Shown here in pieces: positions 52,225 through 63,657 of a stretch of DNA of 64,000 nucleotides (its first letter is position 1; the number at the start of each line of letters is the position of its first letter). Origin of the DNA: Mesostigma viride (lineage: Eukaryota > Streptophyta > Mesostigmatophyceae > Mesostigmatales > Mesostigmataceae). Made by a program: the position numbers and the translations under genes. The notes under the pieces were generated by a model, which saw only the letters and a list, made by a program, of their open reading frames with translations, was not told where the DNA came from and did not search any database. The stretch is from NCBI GenBank assembly GCA_009746045.1, contig RPFO01001864.1:1-64000 (forward strand). The letters are read 5' to 3'.

Positions 52225-54545
52225 ATGGCGGAACCTACCCCTCCGACGGAGACCTTGCCGCCTACCCCTGATCCAGAGTTCTACTATATGAGGCCCTTCC
52301 GGGCCGGTGGGTTTCCCGTTCCAGTTATCCGGGTGGCCCATTTCATCCTGCCCTTCAGGCTCATCATGCGACCTTGGTCCGGGCCGCCCTCTTTGGGGTC
52401 TCTTGGTTCGGTCCAGACCCCAATGAACCACAGCAGCTGGTTGTTCATGGGTTTGACGACGCTGGGCACTGCCTTTTGGAGTGTGGTTCCCGTTGCCCTG
52501 CCTTGGGGCAAATAGATGCCATTCTTCAGTGCCCTAGGGTTTTCTCTTACCTGTCTACCCCTGTGGGCCGCTCCTGCCTCAGGGAGGTTTTCCCTTGGCT
52601 TGCGGTCGAGGGCGAGGCCGAGGTAGATGAACACCCCTGTGACCTCCTACGGGCGGTTCAATTTATGGAGATTGCAGATCAATCGGCGGGGATGTTAGCA
52701 CATGGCGATCCTTCTCCTTTGGATGCACCTGTAGAGGCGCAATATACGCCGGAGTATTCGGCCTCCGTTGCAGCGTCCTCCTCCTCCGTGTCGGCTCCTT
52801 CCCCTGTCCCGTCTTCACCACGGTCGACCCAGCGCGTGTCGGTGGAGCCTACCCCTCCGGGCTTGGATCGCGAGCCTGACCATCTTGCGGCTACTGTGTC
52901 TGCAATGCAGGCCCAGATCCAGTCCCTGGCCTCGGCATTCGGGGCCTTCATGGCGTCCCAGTCGCCTGCTCCAGCCGCGCCAGGTGGGGCGTCTGTTGCT
53001 GCCATGCCATCTACCCCTCCTGTTGCCTCGGCGACTACGGCTTCGCCTGCGCCCCAGTGCGAGCCCTCGGTCGTTGTGGTTTCGCCTGCTGTTGCGGCTC
53101 CTACACCTCCGGCTGCCTCCGCGCCTGTGACCGCCGTACCTGCGCCTTAGCGCGAGTCTTCTGCCCCAGCGGTCGCGCCCGCCGTCGCTGCTTCCGAGCC
53201 TCCACAAGCTCCGTCGCAGCCATCGCGGGGCTTCTTTGGCGATACAAGCGGGCTTCCCAGGCTCTGGGAGGGTGGTCCCCCGCAGAGGGTTCCAGTGCCA
53301 GACTGGAGCCTGGATGGTAACCAGTCTTATGCTAACGTGCCTGTCCCTACGGGCCCTATTTTCAACATGTGGCCTGAGGGTGCGCCTCCACCGGAGACCG
53401 GAGCGCCAGCTGCGGTGGCGGGTCCGTCGCGGCCTCCTTCGGCAGCGGGTCCGTCGCGGCCTTCTGTGGCACCGACGCCGTCTGCGCCTGTGCAGGTTCC
53501 TACCCCTGTTTCGGTTCCGGCCCCGCGGTCTTTGGCTGCGGTTGTTCGGGCCAGCGGCCTTGATCATCGCGCCATCCGCGCTTCTGACTCCCTCCGGGAG
53601 TTGTCCCAGGGCGACCGGGACCGGGCCCCTTCCGTGGTACATGCGACGCCGGAGTCGCGCGATACGCCCGTTCCTGGGTATGGTGTGTCTGCGATCGCCT
53701 GCCGGCAGTGTGACCTGCCGCGCGTCGCTGCCGAGCTGGCAATTTCGCCCATGTCCTATGGTTTCTCCCAGGTGTGTCGGGCGCCGCGTGACCGTGGCCT
53801 ACCCATTGATACTGATCGGCCTCCGTTCGATATGGTTATTTTAGCTGATCCTGTGTTCCAGGGCGAGATCCTGGTTCGGCGAGTTCTGTATCGCTGGGCT
53901 AGGCGTCACAACGACTTGGATACCTACGGCGGTTTCCAGTGGGCTTACCCTCCGCCTCTGGGCATTATGGCCTCAGATGCCCTTACGGTCGAGTTTCCTG
54001 CGGTGCCGGGTGCTGCGTACGGCGAGGTTCTCCTGCAGCCCCTCCTGGAGTGGGATGCCCGTCGTCCAGCGCCCCTCCCGGGCCAGGGCCTGGACTCCCG
54101 TGGCCATCCTCCCCCTCGGGCTAGCGACTACCTAGAGACGTTCGGGTCGCGACAGTTCGCTCGTCGGTGGCGCTCACGTGAGGTTCGGCACATCCGGTTG
54201 TGGCCGGCTAACGTGGAGCCTCTGATAGATCTGTTCTTCCCGACGGGTTTGCGTCCTCGGATCCGGTACCATCGCCTACTCCTGCGGGCTCTCTGTTTGA
54301 TCGCGGTAGAGCCCTTCCTACGCCTCTTTGCCTGTGGCTTCCTGGACTGGGTCCGTGGCCAGGTAGTTCTTACGCAGCATAGGTATTACTGGGCCTTTCT
54401 AGGCCTTTTTCCTGAGGGCGTGTGGGCCGATGTTTTCCTCACTGTAGATAGGCATGATAATGCCGACGACGTGGCCCACTACCATGCGTATCTGGATGTT
54501 CTGCTGGCCTCGCGTGGCACTTACCAGACTGATGGCAACTACTAG
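52225..54545 (+). pseudogene. Large extra ORF after the chromodomain (one shift, one stop)
   Basis: Begins ATG 52225 (MAEPTPPTETLPPTPDPEFY), shifts frame between ~52345 and ~52374, continues in one frame to 54545 apart from a TAG at 53148-53150. Joined length about 770 residues. The middle is Pro/Ala/Ser-rich with a short helix (LAATVSAMQAQIQSLASAF); the C-terminal ~250 residues look globular and Arg/Leu/Trp-rich (FDMVILADPVFQGEILVRRV, FLDWVRGQVVLTQHRYYWAF). No signal peptide, zinc knuckle or known enzyme motif. Its place after pol is where env-like ORFs sit in some LTR elements, but it might be a displaced gag. Function unknown. Confidence 0.5.
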
Positions 54546-54912
54546 ATAGAGGGCCTTAGGCCCGACCTGAGGGTGTTGTCCCTCCGGTATATAGAGTCGC
54601 CCTCATATTCTGGCCAGTTGATTGGTCGTTCTTGGTCCTTGGTACTGATTTGTTTACTCTGTGTGTCCTGCCCAGTGCCGTCCCTCCCGGCATTAGGCCT
54701 CTGTGCCAGGCAGTTAGGGGATCCTCCCACCAGGCTTGGTGCTGGTTAACCCTACACCACTCGGGGTGGAACCGAGTTAACATGTTGGTGCTTTGTATCT
54801 TGGATGGCCTGTCGATTGTGTTGGAGTGTGCTGGGTGCATTAGGTTCTTCCTACCCCTTGGTTTCCTCCCTGTGCGTAGGGAGAGGGCTCCCTACCTTTG
54901 TGGGGGGGGAGG

Positions 54913-55342
54913 TGTTACGTCGCGTAACAATTCGTTGTAGTTACGGACGTAAATTAGGTCCTTTGCCTCGGTCGTTCATAGGTTACGTGTAGTTGTACTG
55001 GGACACTGTTGTCCTCGTGACAGTACTGTGGTGCATTGGATGCCCTTGGGCGTCGCGCCGCGTACTTTATTAGTGGTTCTTATCCTTTGGGTAGAATGTA
55101 GCTAGTGGACCAGCGTGCATCTGTGCAATTGTAGGCGAGGGCCAGGTCGGCCCGAGCATGCTGGACCGTTGGTGATCATTTATGCACGTTCTACCCCTCG
55201 TTTTGGCACTCGGCGTGTGTTAATGATGAATTAGCACATATTAGCTTGGGTCACGGCAGTGTAGTTGTGTTTCCTTCCTCTATTCCTGGATTAAACGGGT
55301 TAATTCGTGTAAATGGCTTATATGGCGTATTACAGTAATACA
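54913..55342 (+). repeat. Putative 3' LTR of the chromovirus
   Basis: Starts TGTTACGTCGCG right after the polypurine tract; the right end is placed at ...GTAATACA by TG...CA logic only. There is no second LTR for comparison. Confidence 0.5.
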
Positions 55343-55841
55343 TACGTGAATGCATTGAGATCAGCTCGACCGTCTCGTTCGTCTTTCGCTAGGGGATTGA
55401 GTAGAGGTGGCCTGACTAATTTAGGTTGGGTTAGGCCGGGTAGAGGTAGAGGTGGTGGTAGAAGTCTAGGACGTAACACGCAGGCAGGGAAGACACTAGG
55501 ACTGACGACAGTGGACACGTACGCCGGGCGTGCCCCGGGGCAGGCGACGGTGGACGGCCTGGGCGGGGCGGACGAGGTCGCAGGCCTGCTGGATCCCGAG
55601 GTAAGCCATCCCATGCACAGCCTGCACAAAGGGCCGGGAAGGGGGATGGGGTGACCAAGTCGGCCGCGGGAATACTGCTCATATGGGGAGGGCACGCAGG
55701 AATGCGGCCCCCACGCTCCCCTCAAGGGAAACGGAGTGAAGCCAAGCCTTCCCCTGATCGTTCAAGCTCGCATGCAGACCCATTCAGTCAGCACAGTGTA
55801 GTATACCCGCGTAGGTCTTTTGTTGTTCAGTTTCATTAACG
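55343..55841. other. Possible host exon; otherwise nothing recognised
   Basis: A plus frame through about 55490-55602 (TTVDTYAGRAPGQATVDGLG, ...LLDPE) ends at GAG-GTAAGCC, a good donor. No family recognised; could be chance. Confidence 0.2.
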
Positions 55842-56040
55842 CAGGCCCGCCCAGCCTGGGCGATATGTCCTCACCTGGCGTGCCCCATGCAGGCCGAGGG
55901 GCAGGGCCCGGCGCCACCCATGGACTTTTCGTGATAGACTCGGCATGGACATGTGCTACACTAGTAGACGTGACGGGCTCACGTCCGGGGGCGGGCAGCC
56001 TCCTGGTTTGTCTGTAATATGGAGGCAGATGGTACGCAAG

Positions 56041-57273
56041 GTGACCCCCCTTGCTGCTGACGTCGCAGCAATGGGTGGCCCGCTGGCTGCTGAACTTCCT
56101 CACCTCACCGCCACCTCCACTGCCATTTCCGCCTCCACTGCCGACATCAAAGCCCAGCTCCTCGATCGACCTCGACCTACGCCTTCAAGCCACCGCCACC
56201 GCCCTTGAGAGCTTGCATGACACCGCCCGGGCCTCACCGCCCAGGCGGTGAAGGACATCGCCGCCCAGCCGGCGCCTGCTGGCCCGGCCGGCGATGCTCC
56301 CTCCACCTGGGCGGACTTGCTTAAGCAGCACACCACCTCCACCACGTACCTCCACCATCTCGGCACAACTCAAGCAACAAGCCCTCGACCTTCGCGAGGA
56401 AGCCGACATCGCCCGGCGCAGCCACAATGTCATCGTCAAGCACTTCGACCAGCCGGCAGGTGAGACCTCCACGAGCCTTCTTGAGGCATTTAAGCGCGAC
56501 ATTTTTGCCCCCATGCTACTCACTGGTGAGCTGGACATGTCCGCTGTCCGCCTCCCCCGCGCGCGGGGTAAGGCTGGCCCGGCACCCGTGCTCCTCACCT
56601 TTAAGTACATGGCGGACAAGCTGGCGTTCCTTAAATGCCGCAAGAAGCTCTCGAGGACTCGCTTCACGCTGGACGACGACTTGACCCTGGCCCAGCAACA
56701 GCGGCGACGCGAGCTATGGCCGACCTACCTTCAGCTCCGGCAGAGCGCAGGGGGGAAGCCGGTATACTGGAGGGGGGCGGTCATCCACGTTGACCACAAG
56801 CCCTGGCAGCCCCCTCCTGCCACCTCAGACTAGGGAATCCATACCAGTAGTGTAGATTAGTCAGGCTTAGCCTAGCAATGATGTGGCCCACGCGCATGTG
56901 CGCCCATAATGGCCCCCATGGATGTTGCCTTCAGAATTTAGCCAAGCCATGCCTATAATGGGACCCCCATGGATGTTGCATTAAGAATTTAGCTATGCTA
57001 TGCCTATGCAGAGAGATGCTCTCTGTCGAGAAGCCATGCCCTAGCCCTTGTATAGCCATGATGATCTTCCTCCCCCGTGCCAGGATCCCCTTCGCTGGGT
57101 TGAACCTGAGACAGCATGGTGGTGCCGGTGCCCTTGAGGCACTTAGAGCAAGTGTTGCTTACATTCCACTCTTGCAGGAAGTAGCCTAGAATGTATTAAA
57201 AGCCATGCCCCTTCTCAGGGATATGTGCTACATATTCTCCCAACGGAGTTATGTTACAATTCAATTCCATTCA
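56041..57273 (+). mobile_element. ORF1-only retroposon copy 5
   Basis: 5'-truncated insertion with the 12-bp duplication ATGGTACGCAAG (56029-56040, 57274-57285). The 3' UTR contains GCAGAGAGATGCTCTCTG and the hairpin near 57236-57251; its tail is AATTC-type rather than TTAA. Confidence 0.85.
56051..56833 (+). pseudogene. ORF1p-like gene of copy 5, frameshifted
   Basis: Frames change at about 56160, 56230 and 56345. The last part (56294-56833) is a clean RNA-binding half: [69 protein letters not shown]. Confidence 0.7.
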
Positions 57274-57466
57274 ATGGTACGCAAGGATAGATGGCAAGTA
57301 GTGATGAAGGAGACCACCCCCAAGTCTGTGGGGGCTCCGCGTGTGACCGCATATATGGCATTAACTGCCCGGGAACAAGAGGTTGCGGGAATATATATAC
57401 CTCACATATTTAGCGTTCAGGACAACCAGCCATCGCCTTGCTTGCTCAAGGCTCGTGCTTGAGTGA

Positions 57467-58250
57467 ATGGATAAACTCGATCCTGAAAGACATCAGTCTC
57501 CCTTGCAGTTGATTGGTCCCTTTTCCAGCGTTCCAAGGCACCGAAACCGTGGGTCAAGGGCCTCCCCTCGCCAGCGCAACCCTCGCGACGGGCCGCCCTG
57601 CCCCGGCTGCTACCCACCACCATGTTTGGGCTCGTGGCCACTGAGCTGGCGCCTGGGCCTCGTGGCCCGCAGTTCGCAGGGACCCAGGGCCACCCAGGCA
57701 CCCACGTGGTCCTCCTGGCCCTGCTGGCGCTGGCGCTGGAGTTCAGCATGTGCCGGCCGTTGGCAGCGCGAGTCCTTTGGGTTCAGCTCCCTTCCTGACT
57801 CCTCAACTTCCAGTGCCATGTCAGGACCCTCGCTACGTCACCCAGGCCGTGGTCTCCTCGCGGCGTTGACCCACCTGGCGTGGGGCGTGTGGACGCTCAC
57901 CTTCAACTATCTCGCGGCGTACGTGGTCATGGGTCGGGCCCGGGCCACCAGAAGCGAGCGCGCCGCCGCCAGTGGCTGCTGGCCTCCGTCACCCTGGCCA
58001 TGACCCTGCTGTGCTGCTGGCCGCCGGTTGTGGCAGCTAATTCTGGCCACTGCTCTTTCTTGATGCCAGCTGCATCGATCCATGAGATGAGGCATGCTAT
58101 ACGATATGATGAGCCTACCTATCAAGGAGACAACCTACCTATGGTTCTGCAGGTACATGTATTGCACCCACTGTCTTGCGCCCCGGCACCATGCTGCGGA
58201 GAGAGCGCTCTGTGGCCTGCCCACTTGTGGTGGCAATGATGAGAGAAGCT
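57467..58250 (+). other. Possible membrane-protein fragment, frame uncertain
   Basis: Three hydrophobic stretches appear in different plus frames: HVVLLALLALALEF (frame of ATG 57622, ACCACCATG context), LLAALTHLAWGVWTLTFNYL (about 57855-57915) and WLLASVTLAMTLLCCW (about 57975-58020). They could be exons or a frameshifted copy of one multi-pass host protein. No family assigned. Confidence 0.25.
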
Positions 58251-58928
58251 AGGGCGCGGCCCTCCCTCCTCGTTCCGTATCTAAACATATGAAAGACCGA
58301 CTTTACTCTGTACTGGGAACCACGTGATGCAGACACGTGCTTATTAATCAATCAATTATTATACCTGATAAATTATTATACCTGAGCAGCCGGTGCAGTG
58401 TACGTGGAGCCATTTCAAGTACTGTCATTGATTCGAGGCCACGCCGAAATTGATAACCGATCACATTGGGGCGTACCTGCCAAAGCAAAAAATCTGCACC
58501 TCGGATCGAAGTTGCAGGCTAAGCCGCTGCGCCCATTCAAATCACACCAAGGTAAACCACAGGATAGTTTGCGGCACATGCATATTTGCCATACATTCAA
58601 CACAGTTGGTTGCCTCACCACTTGATGTCCTAGCTGGTGCCATACAGTTGAGAACGCATAAGCTAGTTTGTTACTTATTAAGTGAGACAACTACAAGTGA
58701 ATATTTGAGCGTCACCCCCACCGACTGGGGGTTTACAGCCTCCATAATATCCTGCCATGACGGGCGTGAAACCACGGACCATGAACTGCTGCACGGCCGT
58801 GGTACAAACCCACCTGAATTCGAAGTGAAATGGTCGCGCGTGCCGGTCAATCTTGATGCCCAAATTTTGCAGGTTGAACCGTGCCACCATCCATGAGCAT
58901 ATAACCGCGCCAGGTGGAAGCCCCCCAC
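58251..58928. other. No gene recognised
   Basis: Short unsupported frames only; 3' flank of the epoxide hydrolase gene. Confidence 0.5.
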
Positions 58929-60044
58929 CTACTGGGACGACCCACCCAGGAACGCCGCCATGGCCGCATTCACCTCCTCGGGGGTGTCCTGGTTGACCCA
59001 GTGGCTCGCCCCGGGGATGTACTTGACAGTGACATCCTGCACATACCGATCCAGGCCATGGTTTAGCTCCATCCCCAGATACTTGTCCTCCTGGCCCCAG
59101 ATCACCAGCGTGGGCACCATCAGCGCCGGCCCCCGCTGCGCCGCCCCCCCCTTGGGCGCTGCCTGTCGCGCGCTGAATATGTTCCGATAGTAGTTGACCA
59201 TCGCACGCAACGTCCCCGGGCCGCCTGCTGCCTCGTTGAAGGCTGCCTGGTCCTGTGGGCTCAACTGCCGGCGGCGCATGGTGGACGTGATCATCTCACC
59301 AGCCTTGGAGGACGTAGTGTTGCTCCCTGCAGCAGAAGAGGTTGATGCCCCCGCATGCGCGGCAGCCTTCTTCCCCTTTCCCCCTGCCAGCAGCCGCTCC
59401 ACCCCTGGCAGCTGGAACGCAAATATGTACCATGAGCGCCGCACCTGCGCCGCGCTGCCCCCAAAGAGGGCCTTGCCAAACAGGCGCGGGTACGGGGAGT
59501 TGAGGATGATGAGGTGGGAAAGCAGGTCCGGGTGGGCATGAGCGGCCTGCCATGCAACTGCGCCGCCCCAGTCGTGTGCCACTAGCACGCACTTGCGTCC
59601 GCCACTCAGGGAATCGATCACGCCCTTGACATCGGCGACCAGGCAGGGCGACGTGTAGTCAGCACGGCGGGGTGGCTTGCTGGACGTGTTGTAGCCACGC
59701 ATGTCCAGCGCGACCACGTGGTAGTCGCGGTCAAACGCATCCATCTGGTGCCGCCAGCTGTACCAGAACTCGGGGAAACCGTGCAGGAAGAGCATGAGCG
59801 GGAGCTCCGGTTTACCGTTGTGAGCGTAGTGCAGACGGACGCCGTCGGTCTTGAGGTAATCGTGCTTCCAACGGGTGGCCAATAATTCTTCCCTAGGAGT
59901 GGCGTCGTCGCTGGCGCGCACACCGTAGAGCAGGCCGTCGAGCCAACGGAACGGCGGCAATTCGAGCAGGCGGAACCATAGAAACGCGGACAGGCCAGCT
60001 ACGACTCCGAGCACGATGGTGATGATATCGGAAATGAAGCCCAT
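58929..60044 (-). CDS. Membrane-anchored epoxide hydrolase (alpha/beta hydrolase fold)
   Basis: Intronless, 371 residues from ATG 60044 (MGFISDIITIVLGVVAGLSA); an upstream in-frame start at 60155 would add 37 residues of no special character. Residues ~5-27 form one membrane anchor, as in EPHX3/EPHX4-type enzymes. Motifs: LFLHGFPEFWYSWRHQM (oxyanion HGFP), VLVAHDWGGAVAW (nucleophile Asp), GQEDKYLGMEL (acid Asp), GASHWVNQDTPEEVN (base His); lid tyrosines likely SWYIFAF and MVNYYRNIF. It would hydrolyse epoxides to diols at a membrane. A Lys/Ala/Ser-rich insert (GGKGKKAAAHAGASTSSAAG) sits in the lid region. Probably an active host gene. Confidence 0.85.
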   Translation of the reverse strand: MGFISDIITIVLGVVAGLSAFLWFRLLELPPFRWLDGLLYGVRASDDATPREELLATRWKHDYLKTDGVRLHYAHNGKPELPLMLFLHGFPEFWYSWRHQMDAFDRDYHVVALDMRGYNTSSKPPRRADYTSPCLVADVKGVIDSLSGGRKCVLVAHDWGGAVAWQAAHAHPDLLSHLIILNSPYPRLFGKALFGGSAAQVRRSWYIFAFQLPGVERLLAGGKGKKAAAHAGASTSSAAGSNTTSSKAGEMITSTMRRRQLSPQDQAAFNEAAGGPGTLRAMVNYYRNIFSARQAAPKGGAAQRGPALMVPTLVIWGQEDKYLGMELNHGLDRYVQDVTVKYIPGASHWVNQDTPEEVNAAMAAFLGGSSQ

Positions 60045-61393
60045 GGCTACGTGCTGGCTTGGTCGATGGTGCTCCTTAGACGAGCACGCAACAACTCCGG
60101 CAGTGAGTCCTTTTAAATCCCGGACTTCTGGCGCCAAGATGTACGCTACGGGCAAACGGGCACGTTGGCAACATGCGCAACGCAGGGCGCGACACGCGAC
60201 GGCCAGCCGGGGTGACCAAGACCGCTGGCAGCAAATAGCTTGTTGGTAATCTACGAGTCATCTGGCAAGAGGTGATCATCAACAGCCCACTACGCCCAAG
60301 TCTTGGGGAGACAGGACACAGTACCAAACGACGCGCGTAATGCCGTCGATACGTCTCGTTTGATCTTTAATCCTCCGCCATGCCTGCAAATAAAAACATC
60401 TTATCATTGGCAGCGGTGCCCAATCATTCGCCCGATAACTACTTGAATTTTAGTGGCGTGCGACTTCAAGAATTGTAAGTAATTCTGTCGGCTCTTGCGG
60501 ATAATCCGATGCCGAATCCCAACACTTCGCCATGAGCACGCAATTTCGGGTAAGTTGGTATATTTATTATCCAATTATAGACCAGAGATGTAAAATGGGA
60601 AATGATCATGAGTATCAGCAAATCCGTAGGTATCCCCACAACGTGACAACGATGAGCCCGCAATTTCACGTTCAAAATTTCGTCAGTACGTACCGAGTTC
60701 ATTATCAGTTCAATTTCTTACCAGAGTTGTTGTTGTTGTTGTTATTGTGTCCCACCACTCTTCCCAGAGTACAACTGTAGCTGACCATTGTAGCTACAAA
60801 CTGTAGCTTGACGCATACGGTTCACGAAACCTTCGCTTAGGAGATATTGTTAGGAAATCGGAACCGGTTGGGAACATTGTTTGGCTTGAAATTGCTCAGG
60901 GTAGCAATGAAAATACGGACAGAACTTTAGATTGCCGCGTGTCGCGATGCTACCCTTCCATTTGGAGGCGACGATGTGGTTTCGGATTCTGACGGGAAAG
61001 TTTTAGTTTGGTTTGATCTGGCCGGAAGATGTCTTGTTGCTGCAAACACTTCTGTCGGAAGTTATTGACGCACAACCACATCCATATGGCAAACTGATGG
61101 CAGGGCGGCAACCCGCACGCCTGGGGGGGGAAATGAGTTGATCTTATTGCATGGAGACGAACGTCCATCGCGCAGCGACCAAGGCTGTTTGGGCTTTGTT
61201 TTCAGCTGAACGCGATAGAGCCTTGAAAGGAACGAAGACGGTTCCTTCAAGTATTGTACATTTGCCCATTTTACAGCAATGCACAACTTTTGCATGGACA
61301 CGCTTTCACTGCTGCAAGTGGCGGCAGGCGGCTGCAAAACTATGCGTGTTCAGTAGGGTTTCCTGCCGCGGTGCTGCCAAGATCCAGGACAAA
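60045..61393. promoter_or_regulatory. Divergent intergenic region, epoxide hydrolase / P450
   Basis: 1.35 kb between two divergently transcribed host genes; nothing coding recognised. The P450 frame is open upstream to 61151 but the first ATG matching P450 N-termini is at 61394. Confidence 0.5.
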
Positions 61394-62579
61394 ATGTTAC
61401 CTCAGGTTTTTGGTTCCATCGCCATCGGAGCCGCATTGATTGGGGGGGCAATTAAGACAGGTGCGATAGGAATTGCGACGTCCGCATGGATATCCTGTTT
61501 TGTAGTGGCGTGCGTCTGCATCTACATTTATGGGGAAATGCCCCGGTATCGCTTGCGGCATATACCTGGCCCGCCATCTCGCTGGGCAATCGGATCGGCA
61601 GAAGAATTTTTTAAGATGCCGTATCCACAGGTAAAAGGGTTTGTGGGCGGTGTACCAGCAACAGTAGGAATGTCCATCATTACATGTCTCACTGCTCGTG
61701 GTAGCCTTGTCGGTAATGTATTGCAGTAGTGTGCACGCAGCCGGCAGCCAAGTATATATGTCGCTAGTTCTCTTTGCTGTCGTCGATGTAAGGCGTGCGG
61801 GGGAATTCGCAGGTGCGCCTGCTGCCGTCGGCAGTAGAAGCTGGGTAGGAGGAACGCCCGTTACTCATGCAGTTTGTTGACATTTTGGTGTGACGCGCTT
61901 CTGTCACCGTGTGTTTGGATAACTTCTTGGTGTTGATCTTGGTGTGAGCTCATGCTTTCAAACTTGGTGCAGCTTTCGCTACATCCTGCCAGTACGAGTG
62001 AGAGTGCTTCTGTATCTGCTTGGTGCTAGTGCTGTAGTAGCACCAGCATAGGAGCAGCTTAGCAGTACGCTGTGCTAGCAGCAGCAACTTGCTGGTGTAC
62101 TGAAAGAATCGTGTATTGACATCACTGTGGTTGTGCTAGCGTGCTGCTAGTATCACTTGCTAGCCATTCTGTGCCATAGAGTGCGGAAAGCGCTCTAGTG
62201 TTACTGGCAGCATCACCAGCAGCACCATGTGCAACCTTACTAGCAGCATTTTCTGGAGGCACCGTGTTAGATATTGCTACACCCCTCGTGCAGTACCCAC
62301 TAGTTCTGATCGGGCCGCTTCTGGTCAGGCCGCTTCTGATCGGGCCGTGTGCCGGCCTGTGTCGTATGCTTGGTACGCAACCCTCATGCAGGCGATGGCC
62401 AACTTTGCGAGGGTGTACGGCGACGTGTGTGCGTACGCCACGGGCCGCGCGTCCATCGTGCAAGTAACCGACCTGGACGTGGTGAAGGCAATCACGTTGA
62501 AGGACCACCGCAAGTGCAACGACCGGCCGTGGTTCCCCTTCATCTCCTCCTTCATGCGCCAGGGCATCATCTGGGCCAG
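61394..62579 (+). CDS. Cytochrome P450, first two exons
   Basis: Exon 1 61394-61630 (79 codons, ends CAG-GTAAAAGG): hydrophobic anchor SAWISCFVVACVCIYIYG, then RYRLRHIPGPPSRWAIGSA, the Pro-rich hinge of microsomal P450s. Exon 2 62392-62579 (after CATGCAG, before GTGGGCG): MANFARVYGDVCAYATGRAS, TDLDVVKAITLKDH, RPWFPFISSFMRQGIIWA, which fits the helix A to B' region. Phases agree (phase 0 join; exon 2 leaves 2 nt). The I-helix, ExxR and heme-binding Cys lie beyond the window, so the family cannot be named. It is divergent from the epoxide hydrolase; both enzyme classes act on lipids or xenobiotics. Confidence 0.75.
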
Positions 62580-63024
62580 GTGGGCGCGGCGTGTGGCTCT
62601 GGAAGCATGGGGGGGGGGAAACCCTCTTTGGTAGGACCCGACACCCGACCACCCTAAACAGGGCATCCTGTGGGCCACGCGCCCGCCTTGTGTGGTTCAA
62701 GGATAGTATAATGGATGATGTCAAGCTTCTGGGAGAAGCGTGAAGCGTTGGGCACACCCAGGGGGGTGATGATAGCATGCGTTGTGACGTTGTGTGGACA
62801 TGTGTGTGGATGCATGTGGGGTCATGCATGTGCGGGCATGCATGTGGGGGCATGCGTGTGCGGGCATGCATGTGCGGGCATGCATGTGCGGGCATGCATG
62901 CGCAGGCATGCATGTGGGGGTATGCATTTTGTGGGTGGCTGCAACGGCCTGGTCACACATCCACACATGAAGCAGCTCCTGAGGCTTTCCTCGCACAAAA
63001 GGCCTGGCTAGTATAGTGTGTAGT
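62580..63024. repeat. P450 intron with GCATGTG repeats
   Basis: About 62795-62930: short repeats of GCATGTGNGGGCAT. No exon recognised. Confidence 0.6.
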
Positions 63025-63415
63025 GTTTCGTATCCATCGCTGCACGCTCCCACACCCCACGGCTCATCCTATCCATCGCTGCACGCTCCCACACCCCACG
63101 GCTCATCCTATCCATCGCTGCACGCTCCCACACCCCACGGCTCATCCTATCCATCGCTGCACGCTCCCACACCCCACGGCTCATCCTATCCATCGCTGCA
63201 CGCTCCCACACCCCACGGCTCATCCTATCCATCGCTGCACGCTCCCACACCCCACGGCTCATCCTATCCATCGCTGCACGCTCCCACACCCCACGGCTCA
63301 TCCTATCCATCGCTGCACGCTCCCACACCCCACGGCTCATCCTATCCATCGCTGCACGCTCCCACACCCCACGGCTCATCCTATCCATCGCTGCACGCTC
63401 CCACACCCCACTGCT
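63025..63415. repeat. 39-bp minisatellite in P450 intron
   Basis: 10 near-identical copies of a 39-bp unit (TCCTATCCATCGCTGCACGC...). Open in two frames because the unit is a multiple of 3; not a gene. Confidence 0.95.
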
Positions 63416-63657
63416 GATCCTGCAGTCGTGTGGTCGAACCTGCCCATGCCCGGTTTGCCAAGAACCTACCTCAGTTATGCTCTTGCGATTCCCGTTCGCC
63501 CGCGCTCCCCCTCTTCGCCATCTTCTTTCCACCTCTTCCCTAGATGGCACACGTGCAAATATTTCCATCACAAGACGCAGTGAAGCATCATGCATGCGCA
63601 GCTCCCCTTTGCAGCACACGAGGCATGTTGTGTGTGAACCCATACCTTGGCCCGCCC

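Larger units (their letters stand above)
51745..55342 (+). mobile_element. Chromovirus (Gypsy) fragment with 3' LTR
   Basis: 5' truncated: only the integrase C-terminus with chromodomain, a large extra ORF region and the 3' LTR remain. A polypurine tract (GGGGGGGGAGG, 54902-54912) directly precedes TGTTACGTCGCGTAACA. Confidence 0.7.
55842..57352 (+). mobile_element. LINE family C 3' fragment split by ORF1-only copy 5
   Basis: 55842-56040 and 57286-57352 match the complement of 25920-26160 (GGGCGATATGTCCTCACC; GAAGGAGACCACCCCCAAG). The ORF1-only copy lies between them. Confidence 0.75.

Noticed and set aside
52815-53642. 275-codon Arg-rich minus frame
   Set aside because: Antisense shadow of the GC-rich chromovirus ORF.
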